Assembly (NCBI GenBank): GCA_009914555.1
Contig: WNDY01000004.1
Coordinates: forward strand, 1 to 64,000
Reading direction: 5' to 3'
Length of the DNA: 64,000 nt
Source: Xylophilus sp.
GTDB taxonomy: Bacteria; Pseudomonadota; Gammaproteobacteria; Burkholderiales; Burkholderiaceae_C
The notes under the pieces: model-generated
What the model was told of the DNA's origin: nothing
The model's database searches: none
What the model saw: the letters and a program-made list of their open reading frames with translations, nothing else
Shown: positions 24,768 through 34,464 of the stretch, piece after piece
How the letters are laid out: each line of letters starts with the position of its first letter
Numbering within the stretch: the stretch's first letter is position 1
Made by a program: the position numbers and the translations under genes

Positions 24768-25903
24768 TCATCTCCTCCACCGCCGACTACCGCGAGGCCG
24801 CCCGCCGGCGGCTGCCGCCCTTTTTGTTCCACTACATCGACGGCGGCGCCTATGCCGAGCAGACGCTGCGCCGCAACGTCGAGGACCTGGCCGCCGTGGC
24901 GCTGCGCCAGCGCGTGCTCAAGGACATGAGCCGGCTCGACACCGGCATCGAGCTGTTCGGCGAGAAGCTGTCCATTCCCGTCGCGCTCGCGCCCGTGGGC
25001 CTGACCGGCATGTACCGCCGCCGCGGCGAGGTGCAGGCCGCGCGCGCGGCCGATGCGCGCGGCGTGCCGTTCACCCTGTCGAGCGTCTCGGTCTGCCCGA
25101 TCGAGGAAGTCGCGCCGAAGCTCTCGCGGCCGATGTGGTTCCAGCTCTACGTGCTCAAGGACCGCGGCTTCATGCAGAACGCGCTGGAGCGCGCGCAGGC
25201 CGCGGGCTGCTCGGCGCTCGTCTTCACGGTGGACATGCCGGTGCCCGGCGCGCGCTACCGCGACGCCCATTCGGGCATGAGCGGCCCCAACGCCGCGCTG
25301 CGCCGCTACGTGCAGGCGCTGACCCGCCCGCGCTGGTCGTGGGACGTGGGCGCGCTCGGCCGCCCGCACGACCTGGGCAACATCTCGACCTACCTCGGCA
25401 AGCCCACCGGCCTGGCCGACTACATGGGCTACCTCGGCGCCAACTTCGACCCGTCGATCGCGTGGAAGGACCTCGAATGGATCCGCGCGTTCTGGAAGGG
25501 GCCGATGCTCATCAAGGGCATCCTCGACCCCGAGGACGCGAAGGACGCGGTGCGCTTCGGCGCCGACGGCATCATCGTGAGCAACCACGGCGGGCGGCAG
25601 CTCGACGGCGTGCTGTCGTCGGCGCGCGCGCTGCCGCGAATAGCCGACGCGGTCAAGGGCCAGATCAAGATCCTGGCCGACTCGGGCATCCGCAACGGCC
25701 TTGACGTGGTGCGCGCGATCGCGCTCGGGGCCGACGCAACGCTGATCGGCCGCGCCTTCATCTACGCGCTCGCGGCCGAGGGCCAGGCCGGCGTCGAGAA
25801 CGTGCTCGCGCTGCTCGAAAAGGAAATGCGCGTGGCGATGACGCTCACCAGCGTCTCCAAAGTCGCCGACATCACCGGCGACCTGCTCGTCCCCAACGCA
25901 TGA
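24764..25903 (+). CDS. lldD: FMN-dependent L-lactate dehydrogenase
   Basis: The 379-residue enzyme is a TIM-barrel alpha-hydroxy-acid dehydrogenase: [52 protein letters not shown] with the catalytic His, and [18 protein letters not shown] for FMN phosphate. It oxidises L-lactate to pyruvate at the inner membrane and passes electrons to quinone. The start overlaps the end of lldR and the stop overlaps dld (ATGA), so the operon is translationally linked. Confidence 0.95.
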   Translation: MIISSTADYREAARRRLPPFLFHYIDGGAYAEQTLRRNVEDLAAVALRQRVLKDMSRLDTGIELFGEKLSIPVALAPVGLTGMYRRRGEVQAARAADARGVPFTLSSVSVCPIEEVAPKLSRPMWFQLYVLKDRGFMQNALERAQAAGCSALVFTVDMPVPGARYRDAHSGMSGPNAALRRYVQALTRPRWSWDVGALGRPHDLGNISTYLGKPTGLADYMGYLGANFDPSIAWKDLEWIRAFWKGPMLIKGILDPEDAKDAVRFGADGIIVSNHGGRQLDGVLSSARALPRIADAVKGQIKILADSGIRNGLDVVRAIALGADATLIGRAFIYALAAEGQAGVENVLALLEKEMRVAMTLTSVSKVADITGDLLVPNA

Positions 25904-27672
25904 CCGCCGCTGCCGTCTCACGCGAGGCGCTGCTCGACCAGCTGCGCGAAGCCGTCGGTGCGGCCCACGTGCTCACCGGCGACCAGGCCACGCGCCGCTT
26001 CCGCAAGGGCCACCGGACCGGCGAAGGCCCGGTGCTCGCGGTCGTGCGGCCCGGCACGCTGCTGGAGCAGTGGCGCGTGCTCCAGGCGGCCGTGGCGGCC
26101 GGGCGCATCGTCATCCTGCAGGCGGCCAACACCGGCCTGACCGGCGGCTCCACGCCCGACGGCGACGGCTACGACCGCGAGATCGTGCTGGTGAGCACGC
26201 TGCGCATCACCGGCGTGCAGGTCATCGCCGACGGCGCGCAGGTGGTCTGCCTGCCCGGCGCCACGCTCGACCGGCTGGAGCAGGCGCTGGCGCCGCTCGG
26301 ACGCGAGCCGCATTCGGTGATCGGCTCGTCGTGCATCGGCGCCTCGGTGCTCGGCGGCATCTGCAACAACTCCGGCGGCGCGCTGGTGCGGCGCGGGCCG
26401 GCCTACACGCAGCTCGCGCTCTATGCGCAGGTGCGCGAGGACGGCTCGCTGCATCTCGTGAACCACCTCGGCATCGCGCTCGGCAGTACGCCCGAGGAGA
26501 TCCTCACGCGGCTGCAGAGCGGCGACTATGCCGAAGCCGACATCGCCCACGATCCGCAGCGCGCCGCCTCCGACCCGAACTACGGCGAGCACGTGCGCGC
26601 GATCGATGCCGACACGCCGGCGCGCTTCAACGCCGACCCGTCGCGGCTGTTCGAGGCCTCGGGCTCGGCCGGCCGGCTCTGCCTGTTCGCGGTGCGGCTC
26701 GACACCTTCCCGAAGGAGCCGAGCACGGTCTTCTACCTCGGCAGCAACGACCCCGGCGACCTGACCGCCGTGCGCCGCCACCTGCTGACCGCCCTGCCCC
26801 GGCTGCCGATCGCGGGCGAATACATCCACCGCACGGCCTACGACATCGGCGAGAAATACGGCAAGGACACGTTCCTGCTGATCGACCGCTTCGGCACCGC
26901 GCGGGTGCCGGCGGCCTTCGCCTTCAAGAGCCGCATCGACGGCTTCTTCGAGCGCCTGGGCCTGCGCGGCGTGAGCGACCGGCTGATCCAGGCGGCCACC
27001 GGCCTGCTGCCCAGCCACCTGCCCGCGCGCATGCGCCAGTGGCGCGACCGCTATGAGCACCACCTGCTGGTGCGCGTTTCCGACGACACGGCCGATGCCA
27101 CGCGCGCCTTCCTGTCCGAACACTTCGGCGGCAGCGCCAGCGGCGGGTACTTCGAATGCGACGCCGAGGAAGGCCGCAAGGCGTTCCTGCACCGCTTCGC
27201 GATCGCCGGCGCCGCGATCCGCTACCGCGAGGCCCACCGCCGCGACGTGGAGGACATCGTCGCGCTCGACGTGGCCCTGCGCCGCAACGACCGCGACTGG
27301 GTCGAGCAGCTGCCGGCGGAGATCGAGGCCGACGTGGTGCACAAGCTCTACTACGGCCACTTCTTCTGCCATGTGTTCCACCAGGACTACATCGTGAAGA
27401 AGGGCGTGGACCCGGTCGCGATGGAGCACCGCATGTGGACGCTGCTCGACGCCCGCCGCGCCGAGTACCCGGCCGAGCACAACGTCGGCCACCTCTACGT
27501 GGCCAAGCCGGCGCTGGCGGGTTTCTACCGCGCGCTGGACCCGACCAACACGCTCAACCCGGGCATCGGGCACACGTCGAAGCTGCGCGGATGGGGCGAT
27601 GGGGAATGCTGCGCCGGCGCGCCGGCATGGCCGCAGGGATATCGGGAAACCGGTTCAGATACCCCCCAGTAG
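25900..27672 (+). CDS. dld: Quinone-dependent D-lactate dehydrogenase
   Basis: The 590-residue flavoprotein has the FAD-binding PCMH fold ([43 protein letters not shown]) and the Dld-specific membrane-binding and C-terminal domains ([48 protein letters not shown]). It oxidises D-lactate to pyruvate and feeds the respiratory chain. The last codons, SDTPQ and stop, lie inside repeat copy 3, so the tail beyond GIGHTSK is probably not conserved. Confidence 0.95.
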   Translation: MTAAAVSREALLDQLREAVGAAHVLTGDQATRRFRKGHRTGEGPVLAVVRPGTLLEQWRVLQAAVAAGRIVILQAANTGLTGGSTPDGDGYDREIVLVSTLRITGVQVIADGAQVVCLPGATLDRLEQALAPLGREPHSVIGSSCIGASVLGGICNNSGGALVRRGPAYTQLALYAQVREDGSLHLVNHLGIALGSTPEEILTRLQSGDYAEADIAHDPQRAASDPNYGEHVRAIDADTPARFNADPSRLFEASGSAGRLCLFAVRLDTFPKEPSTVFYLGSNDPGDLTAVRRHLLTALPRLPIAGEYIHRTAYDIGEKYGKDTFLLIDRFGTARVPAAFAFKSRIDGFFERLGLRGVSDRLIQAATGLLPSHLPARMRQWRDRYEHHLLVRVSDDTADATRAFLSEHFGGSASGGYFECDAEEGRKAFLHRFAIAGAAIRYREAHRRDVEDIVALDVALRRNDRDWVEQLPAEIEADVVHKLYYGHFFCHVFHQDYIVKKGVDPVAMEHRMWTLLDARRAEYPAEHNVGHLYVAKPALAGFYRALDPTNTLNPGIGHTSKLRGWGDGECCAGAPAWPQGYRETGSDTPQ

Positions 27673-27719
27673 ATAGCCCTGTAGCGCCAATCAGACAAGC
27701 GAAGCGGGCATATACCCCC
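27658..27719. repeat. TATACCCC/CTGTAGCG intergenic repeat, copy 3
   Basis: GATACCCCCC, then CCTGTAGCGCC, an AAGCG segment and GCATATACCCCC repeat the order seen at 19377. The copy overlaps the 3' end of dld. Confidence 0.55.
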
Positions 27720-27778
27720 GAAACAACGTCCGGCGGCCCATGCCGGTGCAGACGCGCCGGCCACCTCCACGGGCAGCG

Positions 27779-27904
27779 CGCCGTGCGCGCGCGCTTCAAG
27801 CACGACCCAATATGGGTGTTCCAGTCCTGCGATACCTCGCGCACGATGGGCTTGTCCGAAAGGCGGATGAGCAGCGTGCCGTCGTCGAAATGGGTGATCT
27901 TCAC
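27779..27904 (-). pseudogene. DUF2283-like remnant
   Basis: From a GTG at 27904 the frame reads MKITHFDDGTLLIRLSD, the usual opening of DUF2283 proteins, and then DWNTHI. After that, similarity fades and the frame runs on antisense to dld. Another frame reads WVVLEARAHGALPVEV, where the family's C-terminal strand would be, so a frameshift is likely. DUF2283 genes often accompany DUF4258 genes, as here. Confidence 0.6.
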
Positions 27905-27907
27905 GGC

Positions 27908-28088
27908 TCATTCCTGGGTGTCGAAAGGGTGCATGACGATCTGGCCCACAGGTGCTTGTCGTCGCGGTAGCGGGCCTCGCCCGTGTCGATCACCCCCAAC
28001 AGCTGCACGTCGCTGACGCGCGCTCGGCCATGCGGATGCGCGCGTGCCGGGTGACGATGACGGGGCGGTGGAACCGCGTACGGTGCAT
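27908..28088 (-). pseudogene. DUF4258-like gene with frameshifts
   Basis: From the ATG at 28088 one frame gives MHRTRFHRPVIVTRHARIRM and AERA, another VSDVQLLGVIDTGEARYRDD and KHLWA, and a third GQIVMHPFDTQE and stop. Together these follow the DUF4258 pattern, a small RelE-like fold often paired with an antitoxin-like partner. At least two frame changes and a deletion after KHLWA mean it is not functional. It directly precedes the DUF2283 remnant. Confidence 0.65.
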
Positions 28089-28133
28089 GAGGCTGCTCCC
28101 TCCGAGTGTTTCACCGGGACAAAGTGAGGCCCC

Positions 28134-29297
28134 TTACCGCGGATACGTCCCCGGCAGCAGGATGCTGCGGTCCACCGTGTCGATCTGCGTGCGGCCGCAG
28201 AAGGCCATCGTGATGTCCAGTTCCTTGTGGATGATCTGCAGGGCCCGCGCCACGCCGGCCTCGCCGAAGGCGCCGAGCGCGTAGAGGAACGCGCGGCCGA
28301 TCAGCACGCCGCGCGCGCCGAGCGCCCGGGCCTTGAGCACGTCCTGCCCGCTGCGCACGCCGCCGTCCATCCAGACCTCGATGCCGCGGCCCGCGACCGC
28401 CTCGGCAATCGCCGGCAGCGCGCTGATCGACGACGGCGCGCCGTCGAGCTGGCGGCCGCCATGGTTGCTCACGATGAGCGCATCGGCGCCGCTGTCGGCC
28501 GCGAGCCGCGCATCGTCGGCGTCCATGATCCCCTTCAGGATCAGCTTGCCGCCCCAGCGCTTCTTGATCCACTCCACGTCGCCCCAGTTCAGACGCGGGT
28601 CGAACTGCTCGGCCGTCCAGCTGGAGAGCGACGACAGGTCGCCCACGCCCCGGGCATGGCCCACGATGTTGCCGAAGCTGCGGCGCTTCGTGCCCAGCAT
28701 GTGCCAGCACCAAGTCGGCTTGGTCGCCAGGTTCAGCAGATTGGCCAGCGTCGGCTTGGGCGGCGTCGACAGGCCGTTCTTGATGTCCTTGTGCCGCTGG
28801 CCGAGGATCTGCAGATCCAGCGTGAGCTGCAGCGCGGTCACGCCCGCGGCCTTCGCGCGGTCGATCAGCCGCTCGATGAAGTCGCGGTCGCGCATCACAT
28901 AGAGCTGGAACCAGAAGCCCGGCCCGGCGTGCTGCGCCACGTCCTCGATCGAGCAGATGCTCATGGTCGACAGCGTGAACGGCACGCCGAAAGCCCGGGC
29001 CGCGCGTGCCGCCAGGATCTCGCCGTCGGCATGCTGCATGCCGGTGAGCCCGGTGGGCGCGAGCGCCACCGGCATGGCCACATCCTGCCCGACGAGCGTG
29101 GTGCGGGTGCTGCGGCCTTCCATGTCGACGGCCACGCGCTGGCGCAGCTGGATCTTCCGGAAGTCGCTCTCGTTGGCGCGGTAGGTGCCCTCGGTATACG
29201 AGCCGGAGTCCGCATAGTCGTAGAACATGCGCGGCACGCGGCGCTTGGCGATCACCCGCAGGTCTTCGATGGTGGTGATCCTGGAGAGGTCGGGCAC
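28134..29297 (-). CDS. FMN-dependent alpha-hydroxy-acid dehydrogenase, LldD-like paralogue
   Basis: This 387-residue paralogue of LldD keeps [59 protein letters not shown] with the active His, and DGGVRSGQDVLKARALGA. It could oxidise L-lactate, glycolate or mandelate-like acids. GTG at 29297 is preferred because GAGGAG lies eight bases before it; an ATG at 29339 would add 14 residues. It lies opposite to the lactate operon, with no shared promoter visible. Confidence 0.85.
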   Translation of the reverse strand: MPDLSRITTIEDLRVIAKRRVPRMFYDYADSGSYTEGTYRANESDFRKIQLRQRVAVDMEGRSTRTTLVGQDVAMPVALAPTGLTGMQHADGEILAARAARAFGVPFTLSTMSICSIEDVAQHAGPGFWFQLYVMRDRDFIERLIDRAKAAGVTALQLTLDLQILGQRHKDIKNGLSTPPKPTLANLLNLATKPTWCWHMLGTKRRSFGNIVGHARGVGDLSSLSSWTAEQFDPRLNWGDVEWIKKRWGGKLILKGIMDADDARLAADSGADALIVSNHGGRQLDGAPSSISALPAIAEAVAGRGIEVWMDGGVRSGQDVLKARALGARGVLIGRAFLYALGAFGEAGVARALQIIHKELDITMAFCGRTQIDTVDRSILLPGTYPR

Positions 29298-29428
29298 GGC
29301 TGGCTCCTCGTCGTACTTGCTTGCTTGAAGGGCCAGCATGGTAGTCGCCGCGCCGCGCGCCGGCGTGAGGAATGCTGCGCGGTGGATGAAAAATCTTCCT
29401 GCGCCGCGCAGACGTTCTCCTTTCACGC

Positions 29429-30286
29429 TCAGCGCCGCGCCAGCGCCACGCCGCCGATCGCGAGCACGAAGCCCAGCAGCTGCACAGCGGACAGCGTCTC
29501 GCCGAAGATGAGCCAGCCCTGCACCGCCGCCAGCGGCGGCACGGCCAGCAGCAGCGCAGCGGTGCGCGTAGCCTCGCCGCTGCGCATCAGCCGGATCAGC
29601 AGCGTGGTGGCGCCCAGCGAAAGGCCGACCGTGGCCCAGGCCAGGCAGGCCCAGAGCGTGAGCGAGTGGTCCCAGCGGCCGGAGCCGAACGCGGCCGCCA
29701 TCGCCAGCACCACGGCCACGGCGCCCAGGTTCTGCAGGGCGCTGACGCAGCGGATGTCGCCCGCGGCCGAGGGCGTCTTCTGCACCATCGCGCCGATGGT
29801 CAGAGACAGGATACTGGCAACGGCCACCAGCACCACGGGCACCGGCAGCGCGCCCGCACCGGTGGCCAGCAGCCGGGGCAAGATGACCAGCGCCACGCCG
29901 GTGAATCCCACCGCCAGCCCGCCCCAGGTGCGAGGCGCCAACCGCTGGCGCAGCACAGCCACGGCGATCAGCGCGGTGAACAGCGGCTGCAGCGCGCCCA
30001 GCAGCGCCAGGACGCCGGCCGGCAGGCCATGCTCCATGGCCCACCAGCTCGGGCCCAGGTAGAAGCCGCTCATCAGCGCACCAGCCAGCAGGTGCGTGCC
30101 GATGCTCCGCCCGCCCGTGGGCCAGGCCGCACGTGCGACCCCGGCGGCGATGGCGAACACCGCAGCCACCAGCGCGAAGCGCAGACCGAGGAAGAGGTAG
30201 GGATCGGCATGCGGCATGGCGCCGCGTCCCACCAGGAAACCGGTGGACCAGATCAGGATGAAGGCGAAGGGAGCGAAGCTGCGCAT
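29429..30286 (-). CDS. EamA/DMT-family transporter
   Basis: The 285-residue protein has ten hydrophobic helices in two five-helix EamA repeats (FILIWSTGFLVGRGAMPHADP in the first; AVASILSLTIGAMVQK and LLLAVPPLAAVQGWLIFGETL in the second). Such proteins export small metabolites or amino acids across the inner membrane. The substrate is unknown. It starts at an ATG with AGCG rather than a strong ribosome site. Confidence 0.85.
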   Translation of the reverse strand: MRSFAPFAFILIWSTGFLVGRGAMPHADPYLFLGLRFALVAAVFAIAAGVARAAWPTGGRSIGTHLLAGALMSGFYLGPSWWAMEHGLPAGVLALLGALQPLFTALIAVAVLRQRLAPRTWGGLAVGFTGVALVILPRLLATGAGALPVPVVLVAVASILSLTIGAMVQKTPSAAGDIRCVSALQNLGAVAVVLAMAAAFGSGRWDHSLTLWACLAWATVGLSLGATTLLIRLMRSGEATRTAALLLAVPPLAAVQGWLIFGETLSAVQLLGFVLAIGGVALARR

Positions 30287-30341
30287 GGCTGCAAAAAGGG
30301 GGGACGGAGGAACGCGGAGCCGCCGATGATGGCCGCATTCG

Positions 30342-30787
30342 CTATTTCACACCGGCGCCGCGCACTTCGATGCGTATCTCGTCGGCCGCGGCCCGCCAGT
30401 CGCCGTCGAGCAGGCGGGCGAGCTGCATGGTGATGGTCGATGCGCCGCGGTGCGCTCGTGCCACAGACTGCCCCAGGCGGTGGCCGTGGCGGCGCGCCAG
30501 TCCACGCCGCTGTGCTCGCAGAAGCGCCGGTCCTCGCTGAGGACCAGGGCGGTGCGCAGCGCCGGCGATACGTCGGCCAGGGCCGTCCACTGGCCGCGGC
30601 TGCGCACGCGCTGCATCACCGTCTCGGACGAGCGGAAGTCGCGCCGCACCTCGTCGAAGCTCGGCAGGGCCACAGCCGGCAGCACGGCGGCGGCCAGGGC
30701 CAGGGCGATCGAGCGGCGGAAAAGTAGAAACCGGGCGGGCAAGGGCACGCCCGGTTTGTAGCAAAGAGGTGTCGAAGTGCTGGGCAT
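30342..30787 (-). pseudogene. pbpC remnant (penicillin-binding protein 1C, N-terminal part)
   Basis: The frame from 30787 has a hydrophobic anchor (SIALALAAAVLPAVA), then RSRGQWTALADVSPALRTAL and LSEDRRFCEHSGVDWRA, the first motif of the GT51 peptidoglycan glycosyltransferase of PBP1C. A frameshift after LWHER moves GASTITMQLARLL, the second GT51 motif, to another frame, which ends RGAGVK and stop at 30342. About 150 of the roughly 750 residues remain, so it cannot be active. Confidence 0.8.
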
Positions 30788-30893
30788 GGGTCACCTCCAC
30801 AAACAGCCGGCCGCCAACGCTGGAGCTGTCGACCAGGCCGCGGCAGTGGGACTGGATGGCGAGCGAATGGCCAGCGCCAGAACCTTCTATCCC

Positions 30894-30904
30894 GGGGTAT
30901 ATGC
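30894..30904 (-). repeat. TATACCCC intergenic motif, copy 4 (short)
   Basis: The minus strand reads GCATATACCCC just after the msbA stop codon, matching the right end of copy 3 exactly (GCATATACCCC). The hairpin part is not clear here. Confidence 0.35.
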
Positions 30905-30906
30905 AC

Positions 30907-32694
30907 CTATCCTGCATGCGACTGCAAGCGCGCGTACAGCCCGCCCTCGTGCAGCAGCTCGGCATGCGTGCCCTGCTCCACGATGCGTCCACGCTCCATC
31001 ACCACGACGCGGTCGGCATGCTCGATAGTCGACAGGCGGTGCGCGATGACGATGGTGGTGCGGCCCTGCATCAGGCGCTGGAGGGCCTCCTGCACCAGCC
31101 GCTCCGATTCGGTATCGAGGGCCGAGGTGGCTTCGTCGAGGATGAGGATCGGCGCGTCCTTGTAGATCGCCCGCGCGATCGCCAGGCGCTGGCGCTGCCC
31201 GCCCGAGAGCCGGCCGGCGTTGTGGCCCACGGGAGTGTCGATGCCTTGCGGCTGCGCGGCGAGGAAGTCGCCGAGGTTGGCTGCCTCCAGCGCGGCGCGC
31301 ACCCGTGCCGGGTCGGGCGTCTGCCCCAGCGCGACGTTGGTGGCGATGGAGTCGCTCAACATCACCACGTCCTGGCTCACCAGCGCGAACTGGGCGCGCA
31401 GATGGGAAAGCTTCCATTCGGCGATGTCGGTGCCGTCGAGCTCCACCGCGCCGCCCGAGGGCAGCACGAAGCGCGGCAGCAGGTTGGCCAGCGTGGTCTT
31501 GCCCGAGCCCGACGGGCCGACCAGCGCGACCACCTCTCCCGGCGCGATGGACAGGTCCACTCCCTGCAGGGCAGGCGCCGCGGCGCCGGGATACTGCACC
31601 TGCACACCGCGCAGCGCGATGGCGCCGCGGCTCAGGGCCGGCTCCAGCGTGCCATCGGTCTCGGGTGCGGTCTCCTCGATCAGCTGTAGGCCGCGTTCCA
31701 GCGCGGCCAAGCCACGCGTCAGCGGATTGGCCAGGTCGGCCAGCCGGCGGATCGGCGCGATCAGCATCAGCATTGCGGCGATGAAAGCCACGAAGCCGCC
31801 GACCGTGCCGCCATGCGCGGCCATGCCGGCGCGGCCCTGCCACAGCGCCACACAGATCACGGCCGACAGCGCGCCGGCGGCCAGCAGCTGGGTCAGCGGC
31901 GTCATGGCCGACGAGGCGATCGTCGCCTTCAGCGCCAGCCGGCGCAGCCGCTGGCTCAGTTCGTCGAAGCGGCCGGCCTGGCCGGCCTGCGCCTGGTGCA
32001 GGCGCACGATGCGATGGGCCAGGACGTTCTCCTCGACCACGTAGGCGAGGTCGTCGGTTGCCTGCTGGCTGGCCTTGGTGATGCCGTAGAGCCGGCGCGA
32101 CAGCGTCTTCATGATCCACGCCACGCCCGGGACCATGACGCCCACGATCAGCGTGAGCTGCCAGTTCAGGTACAGCAGGTAGCCCAGCAGCGCAACCAGC
32201 GTGAAGCCGTCGCGCGAGATGCCGAGCAGCGCCTGCACCAACTGGTTGGCGCCGTTCTGCACCTCGTAAACCGTGGTGTTCGACAGCGCGCTGGCCGACT
32301 GGCGCGAGAACAGCCCCAGTTCGGCGGACAGCAGCCGCTCGAAGATGCCGCGCCGCAGGGTCTGCATGCCTTCGTTGGAGATGCGGGCCAGCCCGTACTG
32401 CGAGACGAACTGCGCCAGGCCGCGCACCGCGAACAGCCCGATGATGGCGACCGGCACGGCCCACAGCGGCAGGTCGCCCTGGGTGAAGCCGTTGTCGAGC
32501 AACGGCTTGAGCAGCGCGGGGATCAGCGGCTCGGTCACCGCAGCCACGGCTGCGGCCAGCACGGCGGCAGTCCACGACAGGCGCTGGCCCGGGCCGGTGA
32601 AGTAGCGCGACAAGCGGGCCAGGCGTCCGGAAATGGTGCGTTGTGGAGGCGGCGCGGAAGCGTCGGACGGGGAAGGTCCTGAGGGGGTATGCAT
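30907..32694 (-). CDS. msbA: MsbA, lipid A / phospholipid ABC exporter
   Basis: The 595-residue half-transporter has six membrane helices in residues 30-330 and a C-terminal ATPase: GPSGSGKTTLANLLPRF, LSGGQRQRLAIARAI, LILDEATSALD and the H-loop IAHRLSTI. Domain order, length and sequence match bacterial MsbA, which flips lipid A-core across the inner membrane. The ATG at 32694 is used; a TTG one codon earlier is less likely. About 25 Pro/Ser-rich residues precede the first helix. Confidence 0.9.
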   Translation of the reverse strand: MHTPSGPSPSDASAPPPQRTISGRLARLSRYFTGPGQRLSWTAAVLAAAVAAVTEPLIPALLKPLLDNGFTQGDLPLWAVPVAIIGLFAVRGLAQFVSQYGLARISNEGMQTLRRGIFERLLSAELGLFSRQSASALSNTTVYEVQNGANQLVQALLGISRDGFTLVALLGYLLYLNWQLTLIVGVMVPGVAWIMKTLSRRLYGITKASQQATDDLAYVVEENVLAHRIVRLHQAQAGQAGRFDELSQRLRRLALKATIASSAMTPLTQLLAAGALSAVICVALWQGRAGMAAHGGTVGGFVAFIAAMLMLIAPIRRLADLANPLTRGLAALERGLQLIEETAPETDGTLEPALSRGAIALRGVQVQYPGAAAPALQGVDLSIAPGEVVALVGPSGSGKTTLANLLPRFVLPSGGAVELDGTDIAEWKLSHLRAQFALVSQDVVMLSDSIATNVALGQTPDPARVRAALEAANLGDFLAAQPQGIDTPVGHNAGRLSGGQRQRLAIARAIYKDAPILILDEATSALDTESERLVQEALQRLMQGRTTIVIAHRLSTIEHADRVVVMERGRIVEQGTHAELLHEGGLYARLQSHAG

Positions 32695-32709
32695 CAAGCG
32701 CGCATTCTA

Positions 32710-32957
32710 GGGAACCTCTGCACGAATCGAGCGGAAAGCGGGTGCTGCGGATCGGGAAGGCTGCGAGGGCGAGCGCCGCGGCTTCAAGGCTGCCTGCGCA
32801 GCTTGGGACGGCGTGCGCAAGCCCGGCCTCTGGTCGGGCAGCGCTCTGCAAGGGCAAAACGAAGCGATGGCTGGGGTATCGCGAGGCTTTGCAACGCCGC
32901 CGACCACCCGATCCGCAAGTGCATGCGGCGCGACCACTCGTGCAGAGAGGTTTCCCC
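32710..32957. repeat. MITE-like element with imperfect terminal inverted repeats
   Basis: Left end GGGAACCTCTGCACGAAT and right end, read on the minus strand, GGGGAAACCTCTCTGCACGA form a terminal inverted repeat with small gaps. The 210 or so bases between them have no coding capacity with family resemblance. The size and structure suit a non-autonomous derivative of an IS5-like element. It fills most of the gap between msbA and tolB; no target duplication is obvious. Confidence 0.65.
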
Positions 32958-33083
32958 AGGCGGGCGTCGGACGTATCCATCCCGCAAACAAGCGCACAGT
33001 TTGTCACCAGGGTCACGGGCAAGTGTGTAACATCCGCATCCTGTCAATTGGAGCTAGCTCGCAAGGTCGAGCTGTCACCACGG

Positions 33084-34397
33084 ATGCTGATGGATACTGA
33101 TCGCCGCGCCCTTTTCCCGACCACGCTCAACCGCCGCCGTGTGGTCGCTGCCGCACTGGCAGTTCCCGCGCTTCCGGCCCTGGCCCAGTTCCGGGTGGAA
33201 ATCACGGGTGTCGGCCTGACCCAAATTCCCATCGCCATCGCCCCGTTCCGCGGCGAGGCGCAGAGCCCCCAGAAGATCTCGGCCATCGTGCAAGCCGACC
33301 TGGAGCGCAGCGGCCAGTTCTGCGGCGTTGACGCCTCGGGCGCGAGCCTGGACGAGACGGCACGCCCCGACGTCGCTCTCTGGCGCCAGAAGACGGCCGA
33401 CGCGCTAGCCACCGGCAGCGTCACCCGCCTGTCCGACGGCCGCTACGACGTGCGCTTCCGCCTCTGGGACGTGGTGCGCAACCAAGACCTCGGCGGCCAG
33501 AGCTATGCCGTCGTGACCAACGATCTGCGCCTGGCCTCGCACCGCATCGCCGACTTCATCTACGAGAAGCTCACCGGCGAGAAGGGCGTGTTCTCCACGC
33601 GCATCGCCTACGTGACCAAGGGCGGTTCACGCTACAGCCTCTGGGTGGCCGATGCCGACGGCGAGAACGCCCAGTCGGCCCTCACCAGCCCCGAGCCGAT
33701 CATCTCGCCGGCCTGGTCGCCCGACGGCGGCCAGCTGGCCTACGTGTCGTTCGAATCGCGCAAGCCGGTGGTGTATGTGCATGACGTCTCCTCCGGCCGC
33801 CGGCGGCTGGTCGCCAACTTCCGCGGATCCAACAGCGCGCCGGCCTGGTCGCCCGACGGCCGCACGCTGGCCGTCACGCTGAGCCGTGACGGCGGCTCCC
33901 AGCTGTTCACCATCGATGCGTCGGGCGGCGAGCCCCGCCGGCTCGTCCAGAGCAGCGGCATCGACACCGAGCCGGCCTACTCCGCCGACGGCCGCAGCAT
34001 CTACTTCGTCAGCGACCGCGGCGGTGCGCCACAGATCTACCGCGTGCCGGCCTCGGGCGGCAGCGCGGAACGCGTGACCTTCAACGGGAGCTACAACATC
34101 TCCCCCGCCATCAGCCCCGATGGGCGCTGGCTGGCCTACGTCTCCCGCATCGGAGGCGCCTTCAAGCTCCAGGTGATGGACCTGACCACGGGAACGGTGA
34201 ACTCGATCACCGACACCACCTCGGACGAAAGCCCGAGCTTTGCACCGAATGGCAAGCTGCTCGTCTACGCGACGCGCCAGGGAGGGCGGGAAGCCCTCAT
34301 GACGACAACGCTGGACGGAAAGATCAAGGCCCGTCTCGCCGGTCGGGGCGGCGACATCCGCGAACCCGACTGGGGTCCGTTCCAGAAGCAGCAGTGA
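33084..34397 (+). CDS. tolB: TolB, Tol-Pal beta-propeller protein
   Basis: The 437-residue periplasmic protein has a signal peptide ending PALAQ near residue 34, an N-terminal domain (IPIAIAPFRGE, IVQADLERSGQF) and a six-bladed propeller with SPAWSPDGGQLAYVSFESRKP-type blades and a final DIREPDWGPF. It binds Pal and outer-membrane proteins during envelope constriction. Two ATGs, 33084 and 33090, are equally possible. TolQ, TolR and TolA genes are not upstream; a MITE-like repeat and inverted msbA are there instead. Confidence 0.95.
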   Translation: MLMDTDRRALFPTTLNRRRVVAAALAVPALPALAQFRVEITGVGLTQIPIAIAPFRGEAQSPQKISAIVQADLERSGQFCGVDASGASLDETARPDVALWRQKTADALATGSVTRLSDGRYDVRFRLWDVVRNQDLGGQSYAVVTNDLRLASHRIADFIYEKLTGEKGVFSTRIAYVTKGGSRYSLWVADADGENAQSALTSPEPIISPAWSPDGGQLAYVSFESRKPVVYVHDVSSGRRRLVANFRGSNSAPAWSPDGRTLAVTLSRDGGSQLFTIDASGGEPRRLVQSSGIDTEPAYSADGRSIYFVSDRGGAPQIYRVPASGGSAERVTFNGSYNISPAISPDGRWLAYVSRIGGAFKLQVMDLTTGTVNSITDTTSDESPSFAPNGKLLVYATRQGGREALMTTTLDGKIKARLAGRGGDIREPDWGPFQKQQ

Positions 34398-34464
34398 GCC
34401 GAGCGTGTTCCGTTTCCTTTTTCCTACCAACGTCAGTCCAGCACTTTCCTTTCAGGAGTTTCCG

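Noticed and set aside
24673-25704. A plus-strand frame of about 340 codons within lldD in another frame
   Set aside because: It overlaps the well-conserved lldD completely and is Arg-rich shadow coding.
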